Source: UBA1858 sp963976865
Lineage (GTDB): Bacteria > Pseudomonadota > Gammaproteobacteria > UBA4575
Length of the DNA: 64,000 nt
Direction: 5' to 3'
NCBI GenBank assembly: GCA_963976865.1
Contig: CAXBLY010000004.1
Coordinates: 161,225-225,224, forward strand
Positions 48,731 to 58,374 of this stretch are shown here, in pieces (positions within the stretch are counted from its first letter, which is position 1; every line of letters starts with the position of its first letter). A program made the position numbers and the translations under genes. The notes under the pieces were generated by a model. It made no database searches and was not told where the DNA came from. It worked only from the letters and a program-made list of their open reading frames with translations.

Positions 48731-49463
48731 TTGGATTTGTTTCCACTTGTTCCTGAGTAAGACCGAACTTTCTTTTGCGTTGACTGAACTGCTCTAAAGC
48801 CAGGTGCAGCTGTTGTTCGTTGAATTCTGGCCAGAAAACATCTGTGTAATAAAATTCTGTATAGGCCATTTGCCAGATCAGGAAGTTACTGATTCTCTGC
48901 TCACCTGCTGTACGAATGAATAAATCCGGATCCGGCAATGAACCTGTAGACAGGTATTTTGCAAATTCATTTTCGCCTATATCTTCGAGCGTCAATTGCT
49001 GGTCTTGTATTTTTTGACAGACTTTTTTGCAAGCCTGAACAATATCCCAGCGGCCACCATAATTTGCAGCAATATTTAATAAAAACTTGTCGTTATTTTC
49101 CGTGACTTGTTCTGACTCTTCAATTCTATCTTGTAGCTTCTGATGAAATCGCGTGCGGTCCCCTATAAACCTAAGCTGCACACCATTTTTATTTAATTTG
49201 TCTACTTCCTTTTCAAGAGATGTAACAAATAAATCCATTAATGATACAACTTCTGTTTTAGGTCTATTCCAGTTCTCGCTACTAAAGGCAAATAAGGTGA
49301 GTATTTTAACGCCAGCTTTTGCGCTCGCTTCTATCGTGCTGCGAACAGCCTTAACACCTTCTTTATGTCCGGCTACCCTGGGTAAAAAGCGTTTGTTAGC
49401 CCAGCGACCATTGCCATCCATTACGATAGCGACATGATGAGGAATAGATGGATTTTTCGACAT
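48723..49463 (-). CDS. uppS: Undecaprenyl diphosphate synthase (cis-prenyltransferase)
   Basis: This 246-residue enzyme has the catalytic Asp16 in HVAIVMDGNGRWA, then GHKEGVKAVR, FAFSSENWNRP and the C-terminal DLFIRTAGEQRISNFLIWQ. It builds the C55 lipid carrier for peptidoglycan and LPS from farnesyl diphosphate. It overlaps cdsA by 8 bp and follows frr by 49 bp. Confidence 0.96.
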   Translation of the reverse strand: MSKNPSIPHHVAIVMDGNGRWANKRFLPRVAGHKEGVKAVRSTIEASAKAGVKILTLFAFSSENWNRPKTEVVSLMDLFVTSLEKEVDKLNKNGVQLRFIGDRTRFHQKLQDRIEESEQVTENNDKFLLNIAANYGGRWDIVQACKKVCQKIQDQQLTLEDIGENEFAKYLSTGSLPDPDLFIRTAGEQRISNFLIWQMAYTEFYYTDVFWPEFNEQQLHLALEQFSQRKRKFGLTQEQVETNPNA

Positions 49464-49512
49464 GATTCTGGTTGTCGCACTGCTGGTGAACTAAAGGCGA
49501 CTTAAGTGCGAA

Positions 49513-50070
49513 TTAAATTTCCATTAATTCTTTTTCTTTTGCAGCAAGGATGTCGTCGATTTCCTGAATATGTTTATCCGTCAACTTCTGCACTACTTCT
49601 AGTGCACCCCGTTCATCGTCTTCTGAAATCTCTTTTTCCTTGACCAGTTCTTTCAGATCTGCGTTGGCATCCCGACGAATATTTCTGACAGCCACTTTAC
49701 CCTGCTCTGCCTCTTGTCGAACAAGCTTAACAAAATCTTTTCGTCGCTCCTCTGTCAAGGCTGGTAAAGGTACTCGAATAATGTCGCCTGATGTGACTGG
49801 ATTTAATCCCATATCCGAACTCATAATCGCTTTCTCAATAACTGGTACCAACGACTTTTCCCATGGGGATACTGCCAGTGTACGGGCGTCTTCTACTGAC
49901 ACTGTCGCGGCTTGTGCAATAGGCACTTCAGAGCCGTAGTAATCTACCATCACGTGATCCAACAGACTGACATTTGCCCGTCCTGTTCTGATTTTAGTCA
50001 ATTCATTTTTTAATGATTCAATACTTTTACCCATTCGGGTGTCGGCATCTTTCTTAATATCTTCTATCAT
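49513..50070 (-). CDS. frr: Ribosome recycling factor
   Basis: This 185-residue protein (also 185 in E. coli) has LTKIRTGRANVSLLDHVMVDYYGSEVPI in two parts, PLPALTEERRKDFVKLV and a C-terminal helix ending in a Lys/Glu-rich stretch. It splits post-termination ribosomes with EF-G. It follows pyrH by 2 bp; the cluster pyrH-frr is almost universal. Confidence 0.97.
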   Translation of the reverse strand: MIEDIKKDADTRMGKSIESLKNELTKIRTGRANVSLLDHVMVDYYGSEVPIAQAATVSVEDARTLAVSPWEKSLVPVIEKAIMSSDMGLNPVTSGDIIRVPLPALTEERRKDFVKLVRQEAEQGKVAVRNIRRDANADLKELVKEKEISEDDERGALEVVQKLTDKHIQEIDDILAAKEKELMEI

Positions 50071-50072
50071 GC

Positions 50073-50795
50073 TTACTCACTCACTACAGACGTACCAACA
50101 TCTTCGCCTAACGCGATACGTTTTAGGTCGCCCTGGTTAAACATATTAAATACTCTTAGCGGAATTTTATTATCCCTGCACATAACAATGGCAGTAGCAT
50201 CCATAACATTAAGCTTATCACCCAACACCTGATCGTAGGTTAACTTTTTATACAGCTTTGCATTGGAATTAACTGCTGGATCCGAGTCATAGACACCATC
50301 GACTTTCGTTGCTTTCAGCATTAAATCTGCATTTATTTCTGTCGCTCTTAGACTGGCGGCCGAATCAGTTGTGAAATATGGATTTCCAGTACCCGCAGCG
50401 AAAACTACAATACGGCCTTTCTCTAAATGCCTTATTGCGCGTCGACGGATATAGTCCTCACATACCTGATTAATTTTAAGCGCCGACATGACACGGCAGT
50501 ACTTTCCTTCTCGCTCAATGGCATCCTGTAACGCTAGACAGTTAATTACTGTAGCCAGCATTCCCATGTGGTCGCCTGCTACACGATCCATACCACCTTG
50601 CGCCAATCCAGCACCCCTGAAAATATTTCCACCGCCAATGACTACAGCTACCTGAACATCCAGGCGTGTCAACTCAATAATCTCTTTTGCAACGCGTGTG
50701 ATTACCTTTGGATCAATGCCGTAATCAAACTGGCCCATCAGAGCCTCACCACTTAGCTTAAGTAATATACGCTTGTACTTGGGCTTTTCTGACAT
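50073..50795 (-). CDS. pyrH: Uridylate kinase
   Basis: This 240-residue amino-acid-kinase-fold enzyme has the family motifs KRILLKLSGEALMG, AVVIGGGNIFRG, MGMLATVINCLAL, and GTGNPYFTTDSAASLRA. It phosphorylates UMP to UDP and is allosterically controlled by GTP and UTP. It is separated from tsf by 77 bp that contain a strong terminator hairpin, so pyrH probably also has its own promoter in or near that gap. Confidence 0.97.
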   Translation of the reverse strand: MSEKPKYKRILLKLSGEALMGQFDYGIDPKVITRVAKEIIELTRLDVQVAVVIGGGNIFRGAGLAQGGMDRVAGDHMGMLATVINCLALQDAIEREGKYCRVMSALKINQVCEDYIRRRAIRHLEKGRIVVFAAGTGNPYFTTDSAASLRATEINADLMLKATKVDGVYDSDPAVNSNAKLYKKLTYDQVLGDKLNVMDATAIVMCRDNKIPLRVFNMFNQGDLKRIALGEDVGTSVVSE

Positions 50796-50830
50796 TAACT
50801 AATCACCAATTATAAAAATAGATATGCAGG

Positions 50831-50863
50831 TACAAAAACGGGGGCCATGCCCCCGTTTTTGTA
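50831..50863 (-). terminator. Strong intrinsic terminator after rpsB-tsf
   Basis: A perfect 15-bp stem (TACAAAAACGGGGGC paired with GCCCCCGTTTTTGTA) closes a 3-nt loop, with a GC core and flanking A/T runs on both strands. It lies 10 bp after the tsf stop on the minus strand and 36 bp before the pyrH start. It should end most rpsB-tsf transcripts and separate the pair from pyrH-frr. Confidence 0.85.
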
Positions 50864-50872
50864 ATACTAAAC

Positions 50873-51754
50873 TTAGCCGTTGTTAATTTGAGCCATGACT
50901 TCTTCTGCGAAGTTTTCCGATTTCTTCTCAATTCCCTCGCCTACTTCATAACGGTGAAATGAGATGACGCTGGCTGAGTTTTCTTTCAGCAACTTAGCCA
51001 CTGACTTATCCGGATCTTTAACGAATGGCTGACCCAGCAAAGTAATTTCGCCCAGAAACTTCTTGATTTGGCCGGCAACCATTTTTTCTATTATTTCTGC
51101 TGGCTTGCCGCTACTTTCAGCTTTGGCCATAAAAATCTCTTTTTCTTTCTGTAACACTTCAGAAGATACGCCGTCTTCATCGATACAAGCGGGTTTGCTT
51201 GCAGCGATATGCATAGCGATGTCTTTACTTAAATCATCGCTACCATTTTCCATCTCAACCATGACACCGATACGACTGCCATGCATGTATTTACCCAGCG
51301 TGCCTTTATCTGAAGAGACTCTGGTAAAACGACGCACTTGAATGTTCTCACCAATTTTACTTACCAAAGCGAGACGTGTTGATTCTACAGTTTCACCGTT
51401 TGCCAGTGTCGCATTCATTAATGTATCAACATCATCCAGCTTTTGCGCGAGTGCGACAGAAGCAACTTCATTACTGAAGTTTAGGAAATTGTCATCTTTC
51501 CCAACAAAATCTGTTTCACAGTTGACTTCTAATATGACACCACTCTTCGCATCATCGCTAAGAGAGATTACCACTGTTCCCTCAGCAGCAACACGTGAGG
51601 CTTTTTTATCTGCCTTAGCCGCGCCCGATTTACGCATTAATTCAATCGCAGCATCCATATCACCTGCGCTTTCCCCTAATGCTTTTTTGCATTCCATCAT
51701 GCCTGCGCCAGTACGCTCACGCAGTTCCTTAACCATTGAAGCTGTAATTTGCAT
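50873..51754 (-). CDS. tsf: Elongation factor Ts
   Basis: This 293-residue factor starts with the UBA-like domain and signature VKELRERTGAGMMECKKAL, then the core with EVNCETDFVGKDDNFLNF, and ends with LGQPFVKDPDKSVAKLL. It exchanges GDP for GTP on EF-Tu. It lies 34 bp after rpsB and is followed by a strong terminator. Confidence 0.97.
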   Translation of the reverse strand: MQITASMVKELRERTGAGMMECKKALGESAGDMDAAIELMRKSGAAKADKKASRVAAEGTVVISLSDDAKSGVILEVNCETDFVGKDDNFLNFSNEVASVALAQKLDDVDTLMNATLANGETVESTRLALVSKIGENIQVRRFTRVSSDKGTLGKYMHGSRIGVMVEMENGSDDLSKDIAMHIAASKPACIDEDGVSSEVLQKEKEIFMAKAESSGKPAEIIEKMVAGQIKKFLGEITLLGQPFVKDPDKSVAKLLKENSASVISFHRYEVGEGIEKKSENFAEEVMAQINNG

Positions 51755-51788
51755 ATAAAAACCTTCTAAATATTTAAAAATGTAACTG

Positions 51789-52646
51789 TTATTCAGCAGT
51801 ATCGGTTGCTTCTGGTGGTGCTTCTTCTGCTTTCGCCTCAGCTACGGCTGCTTTTTTCTTTACAGCTGTTTTCTTTTTGGCAACTTTCTTGGGTTTGGGA
51901 GCAGCGTCAGCTTTTGTCTCGTCTACCTCGACAAACTCATCTTCATCACCAGTCAGAACCTGGCTACTTGCTTTGGCCTGCATAATCGCGTCTGCAGCAA
52001 TAGATGCGTATAACTGAATGGCTCGAATTGCGTCATCATTCCCAGGAATAATATAATCCACACCATCAAGACGGTTGTTAGTATCCACAACAGCCACGAC
52101 GGGAATTCCAAGTTTAATTGCTTCTTTAATGGCTATCTCTTCATAACCAACATCGATAACAAATATCACATCCGGCAGGACACTCATGTTCTTGATACCG
52201 CCCAGACTACGATGCAGCTTTTCAACGTCACGGCGTATCGTCAGTAATTCTTTCTTACCTAAACGCTCAGAGCCATTGCCTTCCAGGATCTCTTCCTGGT
52301 CTTTAAGACGCTTGATCGACTGCTTGACTGTATGAAAATTAGTCAACATGCCACCTAGCCAACGGTGATTGACATAAGGCATGCCACAACGCTCAGCTTC
52401 CGTTTTAATTACGTCGCGCGCAGAGCGTTTAGTGCCGACAAAAAGCACTTTTCCGCCATTTGCAGCCATTTTTCCCAGATAATTCAGGGCATCGCTGAAC
52501 ATAGGTAGCGATTTTTCCAGGTTAATAATATGAATCTTGTTACGCTCCCCGAAAATATAGGGGGCCATTTTGGGATTCCAGTAACGGGTTTGATGCCCGA
52601 AATGCACGCCAGCTTCTAACATCTGGCGCATAGTGACGTCAGTCAT
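51789..52646 (-). CDS. rpsB: Small subunit ribosomal protein S2
   Basis: This 285-residue protein has the S2 core: MRQMLEAGVHFGHQTRYWNP, VLFVGTKRSARDVI, NHRWLGGMLTNF and VVDTNNRLDGVDYIIPGNDD. The last 50 residues form a Lys/Ala/Glu-rich tail (KPKKVAKKKTAVKKKAAVAE), longer than the E. coli protein (241 residues). A strong AAGGAG precedes the ATG. Expression is probably autoregulated through the leader described separately. Confidence 0.97.
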   Translation of the reverse strand: MTDVTMRQMLEAGVHFGHQTRYWNPKMAPYIFGERNKIHIINLEKSLPMFSDALNYLGKMAANGGKVLFVGTKRSARDVIKTEAERCGMPYVNHRWLGGMLTNFHTVKQSIKRLKDQEEILEGNGSERLGKKELLTIRRDVEKLHRSLGGIKNMSVLPDVIFVIDVGYEEIAIKEAIKLGIPVVAVVDTNNRLDGVDYIIPGNDDAIRAIQLYASIAADAIMQAKASSQVLTGDEDEFVEVDETKADAAPKPKKVAKKKTAVKKKAAVAEAKAEEAPPEATDTAE

Positions 52647-52781
52647 GATATGTTTACTCCTTAGTAAGGGTTTTAAACGTCCGCAGCCCCCATCCAGTAA
52701 CCAATTTGAGGATTTCTCCGATCAATTGGCACCCCACTGTATGTGTCGAGCATGCGTGTAGATTTAAGATTTGCGCTTATC
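52647..52781 (-). promoter_or_regulatory. Candidate S2 autoregulatory leader of rpsB
   Basis: The leader of about 130 nt contains a hairpin at 52701-52729 whose outer stem is CCAATT/AATTGG and whose inner stem GGA/TCC closes a GAAA tetraloop. It is flanked by G-rich segments GGGGTGCC and GGATGGGGGCTG that could pair with C-rich parts or form a pseudoknot. S2-responsive rpsB leaders are known in Gammaproteobacteria; the match here is by context and structure only. Confidence 0.45.
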
Positions 52782-52789
52782 GCGCGCGC

Positions 52790-52818
52790 TTTATACCATA
52801 ATCTGCTGGAATCAACAA
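52790..52818 (-). promoter_or_regulatory. rpsB promoter with GC-rich discriminator
   Basis: On the minus strand TTGTTG (52818-52813) and TATAAA (52795-52790) are separated by 17 bp. The -10 is followed directly by GCGCGCGCG. A GC-rich discriminator is typical of ribosomal promoters under stringent (ppGpp) control. It is the only good sigma-70 match in the rpsB-map gap. Confidence 0.55.
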
Positions 52819-52859
52819 TTTAGAATCAAATAAAAAGGACTTTGCCTACACCTACAAAT

Positions 52860-53630
52860 ATGTCTATCCACATAAAAACACCAGATGAAATAGAAAAAAT
52901 GCGTATCGCCGGTCAATTGGCGTCTGAAGTACTGCAAATGATTGGCGAGCATGTCAAACCCGGCGTCACTACGCAGGCGCTAAATGATATTTGCCACGAT
53001 TTTATCGTAAATACTCAAAAAGCCATTCCAGCCCCCCTCAATTACAAAGGATTTCCCCGGTCGGTGTGTACATCTATTAACCATCAGGTCTGTCATGGCA
53101 TTCCAGGGGAGCGGGTTCTCAAGGACGGTGATACTGTCAATATCGATATCACTGTGATTAAGGATGAATTTCATGGTGACACCAGTAAAATGTTCTACGT
53201 TGGCAAGCCAACAGTGAAAGCCCAGCGACTGGTAAACCTGACATATGAGGCAATGTGCATTGGCATCAGGAAAGTAAAACCCGGTATCACGCTTGGTGAC
53301 ATTGGTCATGCCATACAATCCTTTGTCGAAAAAAATAACTGCTCTATCGTAAGGGAATACTGTGGCCACGGCATAGGCAAGAATTTTCATGAAGATCCAC
53401 AAGTCCTGCATTACGGCAGCCCCAATAGTGGCGACAAACTCGTCGCCGGCATGACTTTCACTATCGAGCCTATGGTTAACGCAGGCAAACGCCATGTTCG
53501 CCTGCTGCCTGATCAATGGACAGTGGTGACCAAAGATCACAGCCTGTCAGCACAATGGGAACATACTATTCTGGTTACTGATGATGGATTTGAAGTTTTA
53601 ACACGTCGGCCAGAAGAGTCCTGGTCTTAA
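52860..53630 (+). CDS. map: Methionine aminopeptidase type I
   Basis: This enzyme of about 256 residues starts MSIHIKTPDEIEKMRIAG like its homologues and contains the metal-site blocks NIDITVIKDEFHGDTSKMF, YCGHGIGKNFHEDPQVLHYG, FTIEPMVNAG and SAQWEHTILVT. It removes the initiator methionine. A TTG at 52842 adds six residues and has AAGGA only 2 nt away, so the start is not settled. It is divergent from rpsB and immediately followed by glnD. Confidence 0.96.
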   Translation: MSIHIKTPDEIEKMRIAGQLASEVLQMIGEHVKPGVTTQALNDICHDFIVNTQKAIPAPLNYKGFPRSVCTSINHQVCHGIPGERVLKDGDTVNIDITVIKDEFHGDTSKMFYVGKPTVKAQRLVNLTYEAMCIGIRKVKPGITLGDIGHAIQSFVEKNNCSIVREYCGHGIGKNFHEDPQVLHYGSPNSGDKLVAGMTFTIEPMVNAGKRHVRLLPDQWTVVTKDHSLSAQWEHTILVTDDGFEVLTRRPEESWS

Positions 53631-56318
53631 ATGCCGAATCTAACCCCACCACCAGCATTTATCTCTAGACATGACTGGTGGCCTACCGATGAGGATCAAT
53701 GGACAGGCTTTAAAGCATCGCCAAAAAAACACCGAGCGTTTGTACAAACCATTCAGGAAGCAGTTATCGACGCTTTCAATGAAGGTACCGCCATTCCAGA
53801 AGTGATTATCGGCTATGCCATCACTATAGATTATCTTTTATGGCATGCCTGGTACACACATGACCTTCACAAAACAAATGCCACTCTGCTGGCCGTCGGC
53901 GGTTATGGTCGTGCTGAATTGCACTTGCATTCAGATATCGACTTAATGATATTGCTGGATAAAGAGTTTAATGATCAAGACAAGGAAAAGCTCTCGTCGT
54001 TTTTAACTTTTCTCTGGGATAGTGGACTGGACGTCGGACACTCAGTGCGCACTGTAAAAGAAACTGTCACAGAAGCCAAAAAAGACATAACTGTAATCAG
54101 CAGCATCATCGAAGCAAGAGCACTATGCGGGAACATCACGTTATTTAAAGAACTAAAAAAAGCGACTGCCAGCAATAAAATCTGGAACAGCAAAAAATTC
54201 TATCTCGCAAAAAAAGAAGAAATGCAGGAACGCCATAAGAAATATGGCGACACACTATACCAACTAGAACCCAATATAAAAGAAGGACCCGGGGGCATGC
54301 GTGATATTCAGTTTATCGACTGGATCACCAAGCGTCATTTTGGTAACCGCGCACTGCATGAGCTGGTCGCGAAAGGTTTTTTGCTGGAAGAAGAATACAA
54401 CTCTCTAAAATTCGCGCAAGAATTTCTGTGGAAGATGCGTTTTTCCCTGTTCCTGATAACGCGCCGAAAGGAAGAGCGGTTATTGTTTGACTATCAGGTC
54501 GAACTTGCACGTGCAGCAGGCCACAGCGATTCAAACTCTAATCTGGCAGTAGAAATGTATATGCAGAACTACTACCGGCATATCAGTGAATGCTATAAAT
54601 TAATTGAATTATTGCAGGAGCATTTTGAAGAAACCTGTCTTCCTGGCCGATCCTGGAAAAAGAAGAAAAAAATTGGCCGTCATTTCGTATCTATTAACAA
54701 TATTTTGCATGCCAAAAATGAAACCGTTTTCCAGACACATCCCAGCGCATTTCTGGAATTATTCCTGGCTTTGCAATCACACAAACATATTGACAAGGTT
54801 AGCAGCAGCACGATTCGAGCGATACGTAAAAACCTGCATTTAATAGATGACAATTTCCGCAGCAATGAACAGCACAAGAAACTGTTCATCGACATACTTC
54901 GTCAACCAAACCATATTGCACGAGAGTTTGAACGCATGCATCGCTTGGGCGTACTTGCCGCTTACTGGCCCGCGTTTGCAAGAATAGTTGGCCGAATGCA
55001 GTACGACCTGTACCACGTATATACGGTAGATCACCATATTCTCACGGTGCTAAAGGAAGCAACCCGACTCGGAGATATGAAACGTACGGAAGATGACATT
55101 AGCGCCATCTTCCATAAACTGCCCAAACTTGAAATCCTATATTTAGCCGCGCTATTCCATGACATCGGCAAAGGTCGTGATGGCGATCATTCCAGTGAAG
55201 GCTCGCAGGATGCTATCGACTTCTGTCTTGCCCATGGCCTGAGTAAATATGATGCATCACTGGTAAGCTGGCTAGTCGAGAATCATCTGGTCATGTCTGT
55301 AACAGCGCAACATAAAGACTTGAGCGACCCCACTGTGGTTCAGGAGTTTGCTGACAAGGTATCGAATGCTAACCGGCTTGATTATTTATACTTACTGACT
55401 ATTGCAGACATTAAAGGCACTAATCCGGCTTTATGGAATAGCTGGCGCTCTACCCTGCTCTCAGACCTGTATAAGTTTACTTCATTTCAGCTGCGTGCCG
55501 ACTTGCCCAGAGGCAGTGAAGAAATTATTCATGACATCAAGCAATCTGCACTCAACCAGCTGGAACAAAAAGGTCACAGCGAACAAAACTGTGAAAATTT
55601 CTGGATACAGCTTAACGAAGACTACTTTCTTCGTCATACAGATGACGAAATTGCGTGGCACACTGATATTGCCTTATGCGCCAAGGAAGATACCAGTACT
55701 CAGGTGCATATACGTCAATTAGTGCGCAGGGGTTCCACTGAAATATTCATCTATACACCCGACCGAGACAATTTATTTGCCAACATCACAAGCAGCCTGT
55801 ACAGGTCTGGCCTGAGCGTTCTGGATGCTCGTATCATCACCTCGAAAAATGGTCAAACCTTCAACACATTCACTGTAGTCGATTACAATGAAAACCCGAT
55901 TACCGACAAGAATCAGTTAAACAGAATCAAAAAAGATATCATCAGGTCTTTACTGCAACCTGAGATGTCAGACAGCTCTAATACCCAGTTTGTTTCAAGT
56001 CGCTTGCGACACTTTCAGATGCCACCAAAAATTGTCATCGAAAATACTGAACGACTGGATCATACGAGCCTGCATATTCATGCAACCGATCATCCCGGAT
56101 TACTCGCCAGTATTGCAGAAGCATTTGCTATGCTTGAAATCAATGTCATTAGCGCACGTGTCAGCACACTTGGTGAAAAAGTGCATGACATTTTCTACAT
56201 AACAAATAAGGATGATAAAAAGATACTGGATAAAAACGAGCAGGAAAGGCTTGTAGCTTTAGTGACAGAAAAAATCAGTGACACGATCGAAGACGCACCG
56301 ACCAGCATCAGCATTTAA
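53631..56318 (+). CDS. glnD: [Protein-PII] uridylyltransferase / uridylyl-removing enzyme
   Basis: This 895-residue sensor of glutamine has the nucleotidyltransferase motif GGYGRAELHLHSDIDL (Gly90 to Asp102/Asp104) and the HD hydrolase domain with His510-Asp511 (LFHDIGKGRDGDHS). Two C-terminal ACT domains start near 703 (EIFIYTPDRDNLFANI) and 816 (SLHIHATDHPGLLASI). It uridylylates PII when glutamine is low and removes UMP when it is high. Its ATG directly abuts the map stop, suggesting coupling. Confidence 0.97.
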   Translation: MPNLTPPPAFISRHDWWPTDEDQWTGFKASPKKHRAFVQTIQEAVIDAFNEGTAIPEVIIGYAITIDYLLWHAWYTHDLHKTNATLLAVGGYGRAELHLHSDIDLMILLDKEFNDQDKEKLSSFLTFLWDSGLDVGHSVRTVKETVTEAKKDITVISSIIEARALCGNITLFKELKKATASNKIWNSKKFYLAKKEEMQERHKKYGDTLYQLEPNIKEGPGGMRDIQFIDWITKRHFGNRALHELVAKGFLLEEEYNSLKFAQEFLWKMRFSLFLITRRKEERLLFDYQVELARAAGHSDSNSNLAVEMYMQNYYRHISECYKLIELLQEHFEETCLPGRSWKKKKKIGRHFVSINNILHAKNETVFQTHPSAFLELFLALQSHKHIDKVSSSTIRAIRKNLHLIDDNFRSNEQHKKLFIDILRQPNHIAREFERMHRLGVLAAYWPAFARIVGRMQYDLYHVYTVDHHILTVLKEATRLGDMKRTEDDISAIFHKLPKLEILYLAALFHDIGKGRDGDHSSEGSQDAIDFCLAHGLSKYDASLVSWLVENHLVMSVTAQHKDLSDPTVVQEFADKVSNANRLDYLYLLTIADIKGTNPALWNSWRSTLLSDLYKFTSFQLRADLPRGSEEIIHDIKQSALNQLEQKGHSEQNCENFWIQLNEDYFLRHTDDEIAWHTDIALCAKEDTSTQVHIRQLVRRGSTEIFIYTPDRDNLFANITSSLYRSGLSVLDARIITSKNGQTFNTFTVVDYNENPITDKNQLNRIKKDIIRSLLQPEMSDSSNTQFVSSRLRHFQMPPKIVIENTERLDHTSLHIHATDHPGLLASIAEAFAMLEINVISARVSTLGEKVHDIFYITNKDDKKILDKNEQERLVALVTEKISDTIEDAPTSISI

Positions 56319-56333
56319 CTATTTTTACACCTC

Positions 56334-57533
56334 ATGGACTCTAATCTAAGTAAATTACAGCCGTATCCGTTTGAAAAATTACGCGAACTGTTTTCAAGTG
56401 GTACCCAGAATCAGCAACTGAGTAATATTAATTTATCCATTGGCGAACCCAAAAGCCCAACACCTGGCTTCATCAAACAAGCCATGGCGGATAATCTCGA
56501 GTATCTGGCTAATTACCCAAAAACCAAAGGCGAGTTATCCCTGCGTACTGCTATTTCAGACTGGTTGATAAATCGGTTTTCATTACCTGAAGATTCAATC
56601 GACCCTGAGCAACATATCCTGCCTGTGAATGGGACACGTGAAGCATTGTTCGCAATTGCTCAAACGGTAATAGACCGTAACAGCAAAGCTAAAGTACTTT
56701 TACCGAATCCCTTCTACCAGATATATGAAGGCGCTGCGTATCTTGCTGGTGCAGACCCCGTGTATATCGATTTCACTGTTATTAATGACGAGGTCCCCGG
56801 AATTGACCAGGTCAGCGAACAAACCTGGCAACAAACACAACTGGTTTATATTTGCACGCCATCCAATCCAACCGGTGACATTATCCCGCTGGCGACGATG
56901 CAAAAGCTGATTAAACTCGCCCATCAATATGATTTTATGATTGCATCAGATGAATGTTATTCAGAAATCTATACCGATGAAAGCAAACCTCCCCAAGGTT
57001 TATTGCAGGCCTCTGTGGCCAATGGCGACGATACATATCAGCGTTGTTTAGCGTTTTATAGTTTATCCAAACGCAGTAACTCTCCGGGATTACGTTCAGG
57101 CTTTGTGGCCGGTGATGCCACGATTATTGCTCAATTCCTCAAATACAGGACTTATCACGGTTGCGCCATGCCCATTTCCACACAGATGGCAAGCACAGCA
57201 GCCTGGAGCGACGAATCTCATGTACAGGCCAATCGTGCCCGCTACCAGCAGAGCTTTAACTTTGCCATTGAAGAAATCTCCAAAGAAATCCCTATCGAGC
57301 AGCCTGATGCCGGGTTTTATTTATGGCTACCCACCCCGATAGATGATGAACAATTTGCGCTTGGGTTATACTCCCAGCAAAATGTCACGGTGCTGCCCGG
57401 CAAATATCTTGCGCGTTCAGTGAACAATCATAATCCAGGCGCCAATCGAGTCAGAATTGCATTAGTTGCCACTCCCGAAGAGTGTAAAACCGCTGCACAA
57501 AGAATTACCACTTATATAAAAAGCATACGTTAA
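56334..57533 (+). CDS. dapC: Succinyldiaminopimelate transaminase DapC
   Basis: This 399-residue class I aminotransferase has YICTPSNPTGDI, SDECYSEIY and the PLP lysine Lys246 in FYSLSKRSNSPGLRSGF. Family and context (glnD upstream, dapD and dapE downstream) identify it as the N-succinyl-L,L-diaminopimelate:2-oxoglutarate aminotransferase of lysine synthesis, the Pseudomonas-type dapC. It starts 15 bp after glnD. Confidence 0.93.
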   Translation: MDSNLSKLQPYPFEKLRELFSSGTQNQQLSNINLSIGEPKSPTPGFIKQAMADNLEYLANYPKTKGELSLRTAISDWLINRFSLPEDSIDPEQHILPVNGTREALFAIAQTVIDRNSKAKVLLPNPFYQIYEGAAYLAGADPVYIDFTVINDEVPGIDQVSEQTWQQTQLVYICTPSNPTGDIIPLATMQKLIKLAHQYDFMIASDECYSEIYTDESKPPQGLLQASVANGDDTYQRCLAFYSLSKRSNSPGLRSGFVAGDATIIAQFLKYRTYHGCAMPISTQMASTAAWSDESHVQANRARYQQSFNFAIEEISKEIPIEQPDAGFYLWLPTPIDDEQFALGLYSQQNVTVLPGKYLARSVNNHNPGANRVRIALVATPEECKTAAQRITTYIKSIR

Positions 57534-57544
57534 GGAAAATCCAA

Positions 57545-58369
57545 ATGAGCAATATTCAAGATATTATCGAAGGCGCATTCGAAGACCGCGCAAACATTTC
57601 ACCCAGCAACGTCAGCAATGAAGTCAAAGTCGCTGTGATTGACGCGATCGGCCAGCTGGATTCAGGCAAGGCACGCGTGGCTGAAAAAGTGAACGGTGAA
57701 TGGGTAATTAACGAGTGGCTCAAAAAAGCGGTGCTATTATCTTTTCGTATTGAAGATAACAGCGTAATGCCTGGTGGTGCGACTCAGTATTACGATAAAG
57801 TCCCGCCTAAATTTGCCAACCAGTCAGCCCAGGAATTTGAAAAAATGGGTGTACGCATTGTACCTAATGCAATGGCAAGACGCGGCTCATATATCGCTCC
57901 CAATACTGTATTAATGCCAAGCTTTGTCAACATAGGCGCCTATGTTGATTCAGGCACTATGGTAGACACCTGGGTAACTGTTGGCTCATGCGCCCAGATT
58001 GGCAAGAACGTTCATCTTTCAGGAGGCGTTGGCATTGGTGGTGTACTGGAACCCTTGCAGGCAGCACCTACCATTATCGAAGACAACTGTTTCATAGGTG
58101 CACGCTCAGAAGTTGTTGAAGGTGTGATTGTTGAAAAAGGCGCTGTAATTTCTATGGGCGTTTACATTGGCAAGAGCACAAAGATATATAATCGCGAAAC
58201 AGGTGAAGTGACTTATGGGCGCATTCCAGCTGGCTCAGTAGTTGTATCTGGAAACTTACCTTCCAAAGATGGTAAATACAGCCTGTACTGCGTTGTCATA
58301 GTTAAGCAGGTAGACGAAAAAACTCGCAGCAAAGTTGGCATAAACGAATTACTGCGCAGCATCGACTAA
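57545..58369 (+). CDS. dapD: 2,3,4,5-tetrahydropyridine-2,6-dicarboxylate N-succinyltransferase
   Basis: This 274-residue trimeric hexapeptide-repeat enzyme matches E. coli DapD (274). It contains FRIEDNSVMPGG, GSYIAPNTVLMPSFVNIGAY, the active-site Asp in VDSGTMVDTWVTVGS, and GGVGIGGVLEPLQAAP. It succinylates tetrahydrodipicolinate; the product goes to DapC and then DapE, both encoded here. Spacing to dapC is 11 bp. Confidence 0.97.
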   Translation: MSNIQDIIEGAFEDRANISPSNVSNEVKVAVIDAIGQLDSGKARVAEKVNGEWVINEWLKKAVLLSFRIEDNSVMPGGATQYYDKVPPKFANQSAQEFEKMGVRIVPNAMARRGSYIAPNTVLMPSFVNIGAYVDSGTMVDTWVTVGSCAQIGKNVHLSGGVGIGGVLEPLQAAPTIIEDNCFIGARSEVVEGVIVEKGAVISMGVYIGKSTKIYNRETGEVTYGRIPAGSVVVSGNLPSKDGKYSLYCVVIVKQVDEKTRSKVGINELLRSID

Positions 58370-58374
58370 CATCC

